Positions 34,801-49,800 of a stretch of DNA of 64,000 nucleotides are shown one piece after another; within the stretch, counting starts at the first letter, position 1, and each line of letters starts with the position of its first letter. This DNA comes from Aricia agestis. Lineage: Eukaryota > Arthropoda > Insecta > Lepidoptera > Lycaenidae. The position numbers were made by a program, and so were the translations under genes. The notes below the pieces were generated by a model that searched no databases, had not been told where the DNA came from, and saw only the letters and a list, made by a program, of their open reading frames with translations. The DNA is taken from contig NC_056418.1 in NCBI RefSeq assembly GCF_905147365.1, positions 10,477,262 through 10,541,261 on the forward strand, given 5' to 3'.

Positions 34801-37800
34801 AAAAATAGTCAAATCGGTTCAGCCGATCTCGAGTTTTTGTAAATAATTTTGTAAGTCTCGTAATTAGAGAGACTTACAAGATTGAAAAATTCATTTTTAT
34901 TTATAATATATAGGGGATTCAAATATATGAGAATACGGGATTCAAATATATGCTCCTCACCAATACTAGATGTTGCGAGCGTCCATGGGCGACGGAAGTT
35001 GCTTTCCATCAGGTGACCAGTTTGCTCGTTTGCCTCCTTATTTCTTTAAAAAGAACCCTTATGTCCTACAAACTTACATTTTTCATATAGAACATTTGTC
35101 CCGAATATGCGGCTAGGATGGTGACATCCTTCGCGTCGTAACCTTGCTGCATTAGGTAGTTGGCCAACAGAAGAACCATGTCAGCCTCCTTTGGGTTACT
35201 CTTGCTGGCGCTGTCAGCCTCCGCCTGTGAAAAATGTAGAAATACTTTTAATGGGCAAAATAGAGACGAGGGCAAAAAGAAACTACAGGAGTGCTCGTCC
35301 ATACAAATCACAAAAAAGGAAAAGTGGGAGCGCCGAAAGAGCAACATTTTTTTGTGATTTGTATGGACAAGCACCTGAGCGTCATGAATTTTCCCAAACA
35401 AAAGTTTAATAAAAAAGTTACTATTTCAGAGCTGCTAGTTTCACAGAAAACTCGATTTAGGGTACCCATACCCACCTTAAAGTATTATCACTTAGTTTTG
35501 TTACACCCAATACTCACCAACTCTTGGTGCTCGTGGGTGTAGAAGAACAAGTTGGCGGTGACCCCGCGCACGTCGGGGAAGTGTTCCACCGAGGGATGGT
35601 TGAGCAGGTCTGGGTATATGTGCGGGGCGAGCAGGCGTGCGAAGGGCGGACGCATGCGGTGCTGCACGCGCAGGCGGCGCGAGTGCACGCTGTTGAGGAT
35701 CATGCGCTCGAACAACGACACCTCGATATTGTACTGCCGCGCCAGACGCATGTGCGCCGCCGACGGCCGCAGCTGCTTGTGGTCGCCTGACAATCACAAA
35801 ATTTATTTAGATTCGGCAACTAGCTGACCCGGCAAACGTTGTTTTGCCATATGGAATAAAAAGTAGATAAAAATTCTCATATGGAGACGGTGGCTACATT
35901 AAGCGAGTCTCGCAATTCGTACACGCGCTCGAGTAAAGCTCTACGGCTCGCGTCGAGTAAGTTCGGAGGAAATTAGATTTATTTCGACGCGAGCTTTCGA
36001 ATGAAGAATGTTACCTAATTTTGTTTATTAGCAGTCTATATTCTCCTGTCAAAAATAAAAAATACTAGTGAAAGAATTACTTTGATACGTTAACTTGACG
36101 ACTTGACATAACCCGACCGAATACTTTACGCCACCTGGTTACTTACCGATTAATATGAGGTGTTGACAATCTTTTGTGAGGGATGTTATAATGTGCTGCT
36201 CGAGGACTTCAGCTGCCTCCTCGACGATAACTGCAAACCAGTTTTTACCGTATAACTGACATCGGCAACATACAAATGGAGCCATTAATAAAAAGAAGAA
36301 GGAGTTTTGCCAGGAACGTATTAATATGTAATATTGGTAGAATATTAACCATTAGTTACTCGTTATCGTGCACAAGTGTAGGCAAATGCTGCAACTTCCA
36401 GAAACGTGTTTTTTTGTGTTCCCTCCGAAACTCCGTCGAAAGTTTCAGTAAAGCGTCTAGCACTTACTTATTATTACTTATTATCTACTACTTTACTGAA
36501 TTGACCGACTTGACTGTTTTGGCTTTTACTTAGACTTTGACTAGTCTTTAGACTTGATGATAATACTAGCTATTTGACCGAGCTTCGCTCGGTATTCTAT
36601 AAAACACGAATAAAATTACATTTTCTAAAAATGATTCCTAGCTAGATCGATTTATCGCCCCCGAAACCCCCTATATACTAAATTTCATGAAAATCGTTGG
36701 AGCCGATTCCGAGATTCCAATTATATATATACATATATACTTACAAGAATTGCTCGTTTAAAGATACAAGATTGTGAAACGATGGTGAAAATTATTGAAA
36801 GAAGAACATTTTTTCAGCCATATTTTACTTGACACTGGCCATGGTTTAAAAGCCGAGCGCCATAATAAGAAAAAAAAAGAAGAAGATAAAGTTACCGATA
36901 GGAGGACCTATGTCTTGTATCATCTTGCGCAGTCGCGCAGCTCCAGTAGTCGTCATGCCTATGACATCCACTTCCCTTAGTACCTCACAGTCTATAACTA
37001 ATTTTGCTTCTTCGTAGTCTTTTAGGAGTTGGGCCGCTTCTTTCTAGAAAACGACAGAAAATGTCTACCTGAGGATTATAAAATACAACCAGCATTTACG
37101 TCAGTAGCGGCGCTAGGTGGAGCGACGCTGGGCGACCGCCTAAGGGGGCGCTGAAGGTAACAAAAGGGGCGCAAATTTTTTCAGCACTACCACCCTGGGC
37201 GCCGAAGTTATCTCGCCCAGTGCGTCTAGCATGCGTCACACGAGATATCTCACTCTCGAGTGTAGTTAAAAACTACTCTTCTCATAATGCCAACATCTCA
37301 ACAATTTTGACGTAATAAGACGTAGGGTTCGGTAATTTTGACGACAAATCTACACGAGAAAAAATGTATGTCATGTTAGGGTTAATAGAGATGACAAACC
37401 ATCAAACATCGAGAAAACACGTAGATAAAATTTTCTCGTTGGCGCATGCTAGGCGCACAGGGCGCTGGTAGTTCTCAAAACCAGCACTGATTTACGTCAC
37501 ACATTTACGTAAGTCGAATAACATAATACGTTTAATGCTAAGTACTCACATACGGTTTTGCTCGATAGTTTTACTCCGAATCGAAGGAAATGACATATTT
37601 CACATATTTAATTCCATCGAGCCGGCTCGAAGCGAGCCTTCGAGCTGTCAGTTTTGCGGTCCACACGGTGGTTATTGCTCGATTTGGAGTAAAACTATCG
37701 AGCAAAACTGTATGTGAGTACTTAGCATAAGACCAGTGGCATAATTAGTGTGGGCGTCTGAGAAATAAAGAAAGGAGTTAAAAAAACTATTAGCTGCAAA

Positions 37801-40800
37801 ATCACCTATTTGTTCAGCTCGGACCTACCTTAATTTTTATCATTTCCTGATTTTTTATTTCGTTGAAGTGGTCAACCCAGCGGAAATATGTCATCCATCT
37901 GAAGTACACGTAATCCGGAATATTTAAGTTACGAGCGTGTCCACTCTGCACGTCATGGTGATGATAATATAGTTCTCTCATTCTCTGTAAAATATAAACA
38001 ATGTGAGAAATGTTAAAATGTATAAACAGAAGTAGATATATGTAGACAGTATAGACAGGTAAGAGGTACAGTGAACGGCTGCTAGAGAGTGAATAAAAAA
38101 TATTTAATTTTATTACTTAAATGAATAATATTATTATTGTATCTATGGACGCTTCACACAACGTCGCGTCCGTCTAGCCTCGCGTGAGAGTAGGTATGTT
38201 GACACGGTACAATCCTGCACTTTTTTTTGCAGTATACGTCTTAAGGCGACGCCTTGATAATTTGGCTGTAGCGATGTCGATTTTTCTCAGCAATGACTAA
38301 AGCTAAGAAATTAAAGTTCATTGTCAGTACCTATTCATCATGTCTTTGTCTTTGAATTACCCATAGCATAACACGATTGGTCAACTTTTATATCACAGAA
38401 TAATTAATCAAAAAGACCTCTGTAAAAAAAGGGATTCCTATTTTGCCAACAGAGGAGAGTGATTTAAGTTTCCAAAATTTGTACATAAATTAGTTCAAAC
38501 ATACACTTTAATTTACCCATAACTTATGGTTTTTAAATTATGAAATGTAATTTATGGTTTTTAAATTACGCGACAAAAACCATTTTGTCGCTTACCATTT
38601 CTATTTTTTGCTGTTTCTATGAGAGGCCGGGCGGGCCTCTCGTAGAAAACAAGCAATCTAAAACATATCCAACACGGTTTTTTACTTTAACGCGGTGTCA
38701 CCTTAACATTTGATTGTACTGCAGCAAGTCGTGCAGTACAATCGACGTGTGAATGGTTCTATATAGATACATTGTATACTGCAAAAAAACGTGCAGGATT
38801 GTGCCGTGTGAACCTGGCCTTAGTTCTAAAACGCATGCTAATACAAGTTAAAATGGTAATCATTTTATTATTTTTTCATTACTTTTAACAAAAATGTATT
38901 TTATTGTAAATATAATATATTATTATATTTACAATAAAATACATTTTTGTTAAAAAATAATTAATATCTATAATCCTGAAAAAATTTCGTTCCCTCGGCG
39001 GGTTTCTAACCCGCGACCTCCGGCTCGAGCCGAAGTGTTCCGGCTTAAGCTGCGCGTGCACTGGATCGGAATCGGTGCGTACGGAGCGTACGGATTTTGT
39101 ATTGATTTGTATGGTACTGCGTGCACTGGATCGGCATTTCTGCGCCTGAGACCGGAATTTATGCCGATGACGTCATCCGCAGTCAACGCGTCATTCGGAT
39201 TCCGATGGTTTCAAGCTCTGACGTGTTTGCGACGACGCGGCGGCTATGCATAAATACTTATTCACGATGAATAACGATATTTTAATTACTTCAGTGGAAA
39301 AATATGAAGAACTTTACAGTCTAAAACATCAACATTATGATAACCAACTGAGGAGAGACAATAATGTTTGGGCAAATAATGAATTTCGTTTCCTCTTGTT
39401 TCTCTTTTCCTCTTCTGATATAATACAGCTAATTACAACAATATCCTCGTCACTATTCTCCATAATGAAAATGCACGTGAGACTATGACGGACTAAAAAT
39501 AACTAAATTGCCGATGCTGAATGCGAATGCAGTGGACTGCGTAGTAAGACTGTGGAATACGTAGTATCCCTAAGTAGTCTGTGCAGTGGACGCACCCTAT
39601 CGGCATTTCGTAAATGACGATGCTCCGTTCGCTCCGATTCCGATCCAGTGGACGCGCAGCTTTAAACAATATAATGTGCACTTACTGTGAATAATCTGAT
39701 TTGTCCTCGGAGAAATGCAATATATCTTTGTAATTTAACTTTTTTCGCTAACTCCACCTCTTTCTCGTAAGCCGTTATCATTTTTAGTATCTCATTGCAG
39801 GCTTCGGGTAAGGAAAAAGCAAACGGATTTTGTCGGTCGTCATCCTTAGAATTCGACACAGCGACATACTCCTGCACTTCGCCGACTATTACCGTCTCGT
39901 CGATGATCTCGTCATAATCGACTTTCATGTCCTCGAACAACCACAAGCCCATCGGATCAGGGTGAGTGCGATGACCAGCCTTTCTATATATAGTATCATG
40001 TAAATTGCGGATTTCATCGAAATTGATCGAGGCGTCGGGCAGCGGGTCGTTTTCCAACAGTTGCAACCTCAGGACACCGCTGTGAGCGTTACTCATGAGA
40101 TTCTGAACCGACATCAGGCGTGACATCGTGGCGTTCACCGTATTTCTGAGATCATTGAACGTATAAGACCTGTGTTTAGCTTTGAGCGCCGATAGGTTGT
40201 ACTTCTCGAGCTCTTCGCTCCTCGACTGGCCTCCGATGCGGGCGATGGAGTCGGTGTAGGGCAGGAGGGCCTCCAGGAACTGATCGAGGGCGTGGTTGGT
40301 GTAGCAGACGAGGAGCAATATACAATGGTACCGTTTCTTCACGCGGATATTCGACGCGTTCCACAGTAATGTTTTGGCGATTTCCACGCCGATGTGGGTT
40401 TTGCCCGTGCCCGGCGGGCCCTGGATGACGGCGAACTCGTGCGTGAGGGCCACCTTGTAGGCCTCGAATTGACTCTCGTCGAGACCGAGATCGTCGGACG
40501 ACGGCCACGCGTCATTATTCGGTTGAAATGTCATATCATCTTCCAACGCATTTTCAGTTTTATACGTATACTCCTCGATATGTTTTAAATATTTGGGTCG
40601 AGATGGTTGGACCTGAAATGAGCACATAGCTTACTGCGAGTTGAGCGCTAGAAGTGCTAAGATGGTATAGATAGAACAATAGGATGGGTTCTTTGAATGT
40701 GTACACCGGGTGCACCCATATTACTGCCCTGCCTGCCTACCGTGAGCTCTCGTAGCAGAATTACTTTAAAAGAGCCTGTACAGATGAGGCGTTTTACGCG

Positions 40801-43800
40801 CGTACTCGAGATACTAGAGCTACTGTATATATATCGCGTCCAGATGCCTACGTGCGTTTCCTTACTCGCGCGTAAAATGCGTGCAATGAGCGGGACTCTC
40901 TCGCCCGTTACACGCGCGAGCGACACGCGGGTCGAGATACTTGGGTGCCATTGCAGCATCCAGTACTACGCGCGAGTCTTTGTACTATGGCGAATGAACG
41001 TATTTGATTGGAGCGTGATAACTTCGAGTTATCACGCTCCAATCAATGTATGTAGCGTAAAAACTCGCGTAAAACGCGGTATCTGGATGCAATAGAAATT
41101 GAAACGCGCGTATAAACTTCGCGCGTAAAACACCTCATCAGGACAGCCACTAACAACACTTTCAGATTTCGCACGACCAAAAAGGATACATACTTTTGTT
41201 TATTTAAAATTTAAATACATATCATGTTTGTTTAAATACGAAATCCAAAAGTAATACTACCATAAGAGCTCACGGTTGGCCCCCTTAGTGTCGACGAGGT
41301 GTGAAGTGCATCAGTCACTCACATCGACGTCCACTATGTATTTCTTCATAGCCAGCTGATTCGGGAATTGAGAATCTTGCAGTGCGCGCAGCACGTGTTG
41401 ATACGGCTCGAAGTAGACTTCGCTCTCTATCATCGTGTAAGATTCTCCGTCGTAAATTTCATCGCCGACGTTCAAATCTAGTAGTTCGACTGGAATCTGA
41501 AATCACATTCGACTAATGTTTAAATGGCGAACAACGAAGAATATCAAAAGTTGTATGACATTCTATGCCTCGTCATTTTAATTAAGTATACGTCAGAAAC
41601 CTTTTTTCGATTAACCAGCCTTAATGGCTGCCCAGCATCGGGGATGTGCCTCAGTTAGCCGAAGCACCTCCCACCCCACCAGACGAGGAACTGGTCGGCG
41701 AGAAGCGCCAAACTTACCCACTAAAACCTGCAATTTACCATGTGTGTGTGTGAATCTATCAAACACAGGAATCCCACCGCGACCTGCCTATCTGCCTAAT
41801 CGGTTAATTGAAGCGTTCCTCTCGGCGTCTGGACTAGCTAAGCCGGGGAAACCTCCCCCGGAGCTCCGTTACATGGAAATTGCATAGCATTTTTATCAAC
41901 TTATGCAATAATTATAATTCATATAATTTATGCATACGTCTAGTCGCACGCACACAAACTCCGTGCCGAATTCTGCCGGACTGAAACGACATTATACGAT
42001 GCACGGCAACGCATTTGCATTGCCGCACCGCTATGCCAGTCGGAGTGGGGGATGTTAGGTTTATTTTCGTTACGGAACTGATTCGGTTGCCGCGCTCAAA
42101 TGCAGCAATAGCTTAATAAAAATGTTCATATTATCGCAACCTTACGACGATTTCATACATTTTGATCGGCGATTCTATAGAGAAGCGATAAAGAAAACGT
42201 CTTGGCTAAAGGGTCTGAATACTTACTTGACCGTTCTCCAGGTACCATTTGTCGCGGTCCATCACAGTCACGGTCATGAAACTTTTGCAGTTGTCTTTAG
42301 TCAATAGAAGTAGAGTGCCAAACTTCAGCCTCTGACTGTGTGACCAATTCACGTTTTTAAATCTTTTCGTTGTTCCCTTATCGACTTGAATCACAGTACC
42401 AATTTTATAATTGGATACGTATGGACGTAAGAATCGAACGTCTTGATATATCCTGAAAATATCGAAAATTATGTTGAAAATTACAGTGGTCAACAAAATT
42501 ACAACTTTTTTTGCCACGCTAAGTATGTGATGATATATTTTGCTTATGTTGGAGTATCCTCATCACCATTTACCAATAAATAATTTTGATTTGTTTCAGT
42601 GCCACAGTAACCCCCAGTTTTTTTGCGATAGACCTATTTTTGATTCCATAGAATTGTCTTGTTAGTGGATGACTTTGTTTAGAGTTTTAGGCTTCATTGA
42701 CTATTGTTAAAACCGTGTTGACCTGCAGTGCTATGGATAAAAATTACACAAATGGGTTATTCGTTTGCGTAAACATAAAAGCGATTAAGTCAGTACTTGC
42801 CGTATATTGTCGTATCTCCTTTTTGATGGATCCTTAATGTATTGGTCTGAAAAAGAAACAGAACCGATGTATTTTAAGTTCGTGGGTACTAATCACAGCA
42901 TGGATCAAGATCTATGTCTGTGACATCTTGATCTATGTCTGTGGTACTAATACATTCTTGTAACAAAATATTATGATCATAGACATAATAAGGTTACATA
43001 TAATGCATGTTATGAGCAAACTAAGATCAATCGCAAAATGCGTAGTGTTCTATTTTTTATCCCCGACGAAAAAAGGGGTGACATAAATACATATATTGTG
43101 TTGATTTTGATCTAGTTTTTTTGTTTAAAAACTGACATAACGTCAGCTGAGAGTGTTATAAGCCAATGGTTAATTGGTATCTCTGGTTAGGTAAGCCGCT
43201 CAAGATGTATAAAAAGAAAAAGAGATAATATCCTCGGACCGAGCTATGCTATGTTCGTTCAGACCGCAACACCTATTTTTCATGTAATACCTATCACTAG
43301 GCAACATCATTCTGAAACTCACATAATCCATCTCGGAGCGGGCCGAAGCAATCTTCGCGGAGCAGGCGGAACTGGACGTCCAGGTAGTGGTCCACGTCGC
43401 GGTAGGCGCCGTCGATGATGTTAGGCCGGATGAATGGCTTGTTGACCAACAGATCCTCCCTCGTGGGGAGGACGCTCAGCTCACGAAAGTCGTCCGGAGG
43501 ATCCCCCTGGTCTACGACTACAGTTTTCTTCGTATTGGCCTGAAAATAATGTTTCATTAAAGGCCTAGGTCTACATGTCCACGTAACGACGTTGTCAACG
43601 TGGACGTTGACGACGTCGTGACGTGGAAATGTGAACAGACCGTAAGAGCAGGGCCGGATTTATATTTTTATGAGTATAGGCTATTTTAATTTCGCTGCCC
43701 CTATGTACGAACTCTTCCGCCACTCTTGGACTCTGCCACCCCCCCCTAATACGCTATAGGACGCTGCCGCTCATAAATCTGGGCTGATATTTAACAACAG

Positions 43801-46800
43801 AGTACACATTTTACATTTTTGGCAGGATACGGGCTGTACCTACTGACCCTCGTCGGACACTTGACACTGACACATGACGGGCGAGGACAGCAATACTGTA
43901 GTGACTCTAATAAATGTGTTCTCTGTTAACAACACAAGTTAAAAAGTGACAGACATAACGTAAAATGTAAACTAGGGTTATTAACAATCTAAAACTACGT
44001 AAAAAGGTCTGCCGCGCTCAGAGACGAGTATTTTGACGTACTTAAACATACATTATCTGTCAAACTCTTCATTAAATTACAGTTTAATCGTCGCGGTAGT
44101 TAATCTACGTTAAACGTAAGGAAATAAACGTTACCAATTTCTCCTCTACAATTTTCATGGCATCCCGCAAATCGTTGAGTTTTGAACTGAGCTCGTCGGG
44201 AAGCATATACGAGTGGTTTTCGCTCAACTTCTCCAGGCAGAGTTTGGACGTGTCCTCGACTAGGGACCTGCACTTGCTCTTGGCTACGGAGGGCGCAGTG
44301 GTCATCATACATTCGCAGAATGCAACGAGATTCCCCCAAAATTCGTCCGGATTCTGCCAGTACATTTTGTTAGCACGTCGGTCTTCGTCGCTCGCGTACG
44401 GCAGGTCCATCAAATAGGTTCGCAAGTAAATAATGAACTGCGAATTACAAAGGTCCAGGAGGAATTTTATTTTGAGCCGATCGAACGAGCATCCGACGAC
44501 TTTCTGCGCTACTTTCAGCACTAGGAAGTAAATGTCGGGGCGGTCTATTGGAGATGTCAGCAGATCGAGCAGAGCGTCGTACTGTTTGTTAACATTTTGT
44601 ATTATATCCGTGTCGGCGCTTTCGGCTAGTTTCTCTAAGTACAGGAACCCGACATGCCTAGGCCGCTGCTCGCGCTTGCCAGTTTTACCCCGTTGGTGAT
44701 GTGATAGATGGTTATCTAAAACAAGGTATTAGACACGTTTTGTGTTTTTGTTTTTTTGAACGAGTATTTTAACTTAACAGATATTTTTGTAGATTTTTCA
44801 TTGAACTTACCTATATAACGGCCTCTTCCGTTTGCCGGCTCTCGAGGACCTGAAAATAATAATTATAAAACAATTATTAGAGCACGGTATTTATTAAATA
44901 GACAATTATTTATTAGGTAAGTTTAGGTAAGTATCAATCCCCAAGCGGCACCCGGCTGTCGCATAACAATTGAAAATCTATTGTGTCTGCGATTTCCACG
45001 ATCGAGGTATTAACACAGAATACATATTAGTTTAACAAGTATTACTTAAGACAAAGATCAAGAAAAGATTACCCATATACCTTGACTTAAATTACGACCT
45101 CTCCCGCGTGTCGGTTCTCGAGGACCTGAAAATAACAATGTTTTTTTAACGTCTACTTTTTTGACTAAGGCAGGAAATTAGACGGATTGCAAGATGCGGT
45201 TGCCGCACGGCGAATATGGCAATCTGCAGTTTCCATACTAAATTCATATCCGCAATACAAGGACCGCTCGAGCAGACAGCAGTTCTTGAGCGCTTGGAGC
45301 AGTTGCTCTGCGGTCGTATTGTAATAGTGTACGACTTCAACGCGACCGCTCTAGAGCAGTCCGCAGTCGGTCCCGAGTCCCGACTGCAACTTGCGGTCCG
45401 TCTATGGCCAGACTAAGCATTGTATAAATTAAGATATTTTTGTCTTTACGTCAAACAAACGCAAAAACTAAGTAGAGATTACCTTGACTTGTATTACGGC
45501 CCCTGCCTTGTATCGGTTCTCGTGGACCTGCAAATAATAATGGTACTTTTACAGCTGGCCCACGCTTGAGACACCATAACCTGTTGATATAAAGCACTTA
45601 AGGGGCCGGGTGCCATCGAAATTCTCATACATACGTAATTACCAAAATAATTTTCTCATACGAAAATATTTAACATGTTTGAGTTATTTTGCAGCTTAAA
45701 ATAGTAATTACCTAGATTCCTGCACAAAAATTTACTACAAAATATGTAAACACTAAAAAAAATTTTTTTGTGTTTAAATATTTTGTAGTAAATTTACTAC
45801 TAAATATTTAAACACTAAAAATATATAAATAAATAGTAAATTTACTACAAAATATTTAGTCTAAAAAATATTTTTTAGTAAGTATTTAAATATTTTGTAG
45901 TAAATTTACTATTAATTATTTATATATTTTTTAGGCCCACTTGCGCCAGACTGGGTTAACACGCTTAACTCTGAGTTAAATTATACTTCGAATTTAAATT
46001 CACATCATGTCTTGCACCACCAAGAGTTAGGAGTTAACCTCGAGTTAATTTTTTAAATTTTTAACCTACCGATGTCGGAGGGTTAAATCAACTAACTCTG
46101 GGTTAGTAATATCAAAACTGAGATTTTTCGGTTATGACTTATGTACTTTGTTGTGTTCAGTAATAGGTACCGATTTTATTTTGTGTTTAACCATGATAAA
46201 TGATCAGTGGTTGTTATCTGATGATGATGAAGAAATTATCGAATACATTCGTTCGGACTCGTATTACAGAAGGATTGTAGAACGGACCGATCTGTTTAGG
46301 GTCCCGTATTTACTCACAAAGAGACAAAGATTTCCATCGAAGATTTCGCCTAGAAAAAGAAACTGTTCTCTTTTTATTAAATAAAATTGAAAATAATTGC
46401 AATATACAAATGAGCATAAAAAGTAATTCCCTACCAAAGTTTAATAATAATATCATTGGATTAGTGCGTCTTTAGTGAACTCCTTTATAAATAGATAGAC
46501 TAGATAAAACATTGGACACAAGTGTTTCTTCCCAATTTTTATCATTTTCCGCTTAATTTATTTGCACAAAATATCACAATTCACAACACAATGCGACATA
46601 GAACCACGTGTCATTTCAAATCTGACATAAGGAGATAGCCTTATTTAAAGTACTGTGGAGCGAGAGAGAGCAGTACACTTAAATTATTCAGCATTCGCTG
46701 TATCATATTTGGCTGGATGTAAAAAGAATGAATGAACATGACATAAGCCCGGGTTAGTTGACTCTGGGATAAATTCTTCTGGTGCAATATGTAGTATGAG

Positions 46801-49800
46801 TTAAAAATTAAAATCGTTAACACTGAGTTATTAAGCCCCGGGTTATTTATTTAACTCAAAGTTTTGGCGCAAGTGGGCCTTAGTGTTTAACTTTTACTAT
46901 ATTTTTTTTTTTTTTTAAGAGCCTATGCTGTCCCATTGCTAGGCAAAGGCCTCCCCCAAGTCCTATAGTTACTATATTATTTAGTGTTTAAATATTTTGT
47001 GCAGGAACCTAGGTAATTACTATTTTAAGCTAAAAAATAACTCAAACATGTTAAATATTTTCGTATGAGAAAATGATTTTGGTATTACGTATGTATGAGA
47101 ATTTCGATGGCACCCGGCCTCTTAAAAGCTGTACCCATGTGAGGTTTATTAATAAGGAAAGCAGCTCAAAACACATCTTGATCAAGCTATAGCCGGGTCT
47201 GCTGCGCCGTGTTTTTGGGTTTTCTAACATCTTAACATGTTTGCAAAACAGAATAGTTTTGTTAGCAAAAACGCAAAAACACGTTTGCTGAGACAAATGG
47301 ATAATATCCCCCGCGTTCGTCTGCGGGGAGGGGAATTTTGTGTTCGCAGACTTCGCACTCATTGCAGCAAGCAAACAAAACAGAATGCACCGATCGGGCT
47401 ATTATCAAAACATGTTTTGTTAGGAAATTGGCGCTGCGGACCCGGCTTAACAGTTTTGTAAGCAAAACGCTAAGGGGGAATATTAGATTATCATATATAT
47501 TGGATCCGAGATCATTGAGTCAATGATATTGGATAATGTAATATAGACATATGATTCATTTCTTCCTTGATCATAGATTTTTGACATTTGCTGAGAGATT
47601 GGATCCAATACGGTCATAGAAATAGGTGCTGCCAGTTATTTAATATAACAAAAGAGTTTTTAATTTCTTGTTCGTTAATATGTTTCAAAAAATGTAATGT
47701 AATTATTTTTCTAATTATATACTTGGATAATCTTGCTGAAATAACAAAAAACAAGCCATATTAAAAATGACGATGTCTTTTGACAAATCGAATTCTCTGA
47801 GATCTAGTAACCCTGACGTCAATACCTGTCAGCGTTAGCGCTCTCTATTGGCTATTGAAACCACATATGACGTAAAATAGGATCAATGAAATATGATAAT
47901 GTAATACGCAGATATGATCAAATGATCATATATATTGGATCCTATATATGATCATAGAAATGATCCAATATAAATGATAATGTAATACCCCCCTAAAACA
48001 TGTTTGCCGAGACAAATTGATAACATCCCCCGCATTCGCCTGCGGGGAGGGGAAGCGACGCATTTCGTGTTCGTGCTCAATGTAGCAAGACATTCGTTCA
48101 AGCAAAGAATGGTACAAAAACAGAATGCACCGGACGGGCTGTTAAAACATGTTTTGCTAATATGTTTTGTTAGGGAATTGGCGCTGCAGACCAAGCTTTA
48201 CATACAAAACACTAAACGTGGCTATACAAAAAAGATGCGCACATTCACAAATCACATACAAAAGTATGTCTTAAGGCCGGATCCGCAGCGCCAATTTTCT
48301 AACAAAACAATATTAGCAAAACATGTTCTTATTGTTCAGGCGTCCGGTGCATTCTGTTTTGTTTGTGTTTTTGTTTCATTCCTTGCTTGAAAGAATGTCT
48401 TGCTGCAATGAGCGCGAACACAAAATTCCCCTCCCCGCAGGCGAATGCGGGGGATGTTATCCATTTGTCTCAGCAAACATGTTTTTGTGTTTTTGACCGC
48501 CTTCCAAAAAGGAGAAGGTTTACGTTCGGCTGTATCATGTATTTTTTATGTATTTTCAAGATTACTCAGCCGTTTGTGGTTTTTTTCATTGAACTTACCT
48601 ATATAACGGCCTCTTCCGTTTGCCGGCTCTCGAGGACCTGAAAATAATAATTATAAAACAATTATTAGAGCACGGTATTTATTAAATAGACAATTATTTA
48701 TTAGGTAAGTTTAGGTAAGTATCAATCCCCAAGCGGCACCCGGCTGTCGCATAACAATTGAAAATCTATTGTGTCTGCGATTTCCACGATCGAGGTATTA
48801 ACACAGAATACATATTAGTTTAACAAGTATTACTTAAGACAAAGATCAAGAAAAGATTACCCATATACCTTGACTTAAATTACGACCTCTCCCGCGTGTC
48901 GGTTCTCGAGGACCTGAAAATAACAATGTTTTTTTAACGTCTACTTTTTTGACTAAGGCAGGAAATTAGACGGATTGCAAGATGCGGTTGCCGCACGGCG
49001 AATATGGCAATCTGCAGTTTCCATACTAAATTCATATCCGCAATACAAGGACCGCTCGAGCAGACAGCAGTTCTTGAGCGCTTGGAGCAGTTGCTCTGCG
49101 GTCGTATTGTAATAGTGTACGACTTCAACGCGACCGCTCTAGAGCAGTCCGCAGTCGGTCCCGAGTCCCGACTGCAACTTGCGGTCCGTCTATGGCCAGA
49201 CTAAGCATTGTATAAATTAAGATATTTTTGTCTTTACGTCAAACAAACGCAAAAACTAAGTAGAGATTACCTTGACTTGTATTACGGCCCCTGCCTTGTA
49301 TCGGTTCTCGTGGACCTGCAAATAATAATGGTACTTTTACAGCTGGCCCACGCTTGAGACACCATAACCTGTTGATATAAAGCACTTAAGGGGCCGGGTG
49401 CCATCGAAATTCTCATACATACGTAATTACCAAAATAATTTTCTCATACGAAAATATTTAACATGTTTGAGTTATTTTGCAGCTTAAAATAGTAATTACC
49501 TAGATTCCTGCACAAAAATTTACTACAAAATATGTAAACACTAAAAAAAATTTTTTTGTGTTTAAATATTTTGTAGTAAATTTACTACTAAATATTTAAA
49601 CACTAAAAATATATAAATAAATAGTAAATTTACTACAAAATATTTAGTCTAAAAAATATTTTTTAGTAAGTATTTAAATATTTTGTAGTAAATTTACTAT
49701 TAATTATTTATATATTTTTTAGGCCCACTTGCGCCAGACTGGGTTAACACGCTTAACTCTGAGTTAAATTATACTTCGAATTTAAATTCACATCATGTCT

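Larger units (their letters stand above)
45602..47121. mobile_element. TTAA-flanked palindromic element, unit A, interrupted
   Basis: GGGGCCGGGTGCCATCGAAA with TTAA at 45598-45601; the right end GGCACCCGGCCTC is followed by TTAA at 47122-47125. Same family as 3905-4276. A 946-bp Harbinger-like element (45934-46879) and a LINE fragment (about 46910-46975, GGCAAAGGCCTCCCCCAAGT) have inserted. Confidence 0.82.
44794..48580. repeat. 3.79-kb tandem duplication, unit A
   Basis: From TTTTTCATTGAACTTACC at 44794 to CTCAGCCGTTTGTGGT at 48580. Unit B (48582-52370) repeats it with a shift of 3788-3790 bp. By eye I find about six differences, mostly short indels. The unit holds three ZNFX1 micro-exons, a TTAA-type palindromic element with a Harbinger-like element inside it, three GCGGGGAGGGG modules and a 520-bp MITE. 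Confidence 0.95.

Noticed and set aside
35501..35827. Overlapping ORFs on both strands over ZNFX1 exon 19
   Set aside because: GC-rich helicase exon opens other frames; only the GDHKQLRP frame is conserved and joins in phase.
44135..44715. ZNFX1 exons read as a separate upstream gene
   Set aside because: Splice phases and ZNFX1-like blocks run continuously from 58321 to 19096, giving one 6156-nt frame.
48004..48390. 128-codon ORF, also at 51793-52179
   Set aside because: Crosses the GCGGGGAGGGG repeat modules; identical in both units only because the segment is duplicated.
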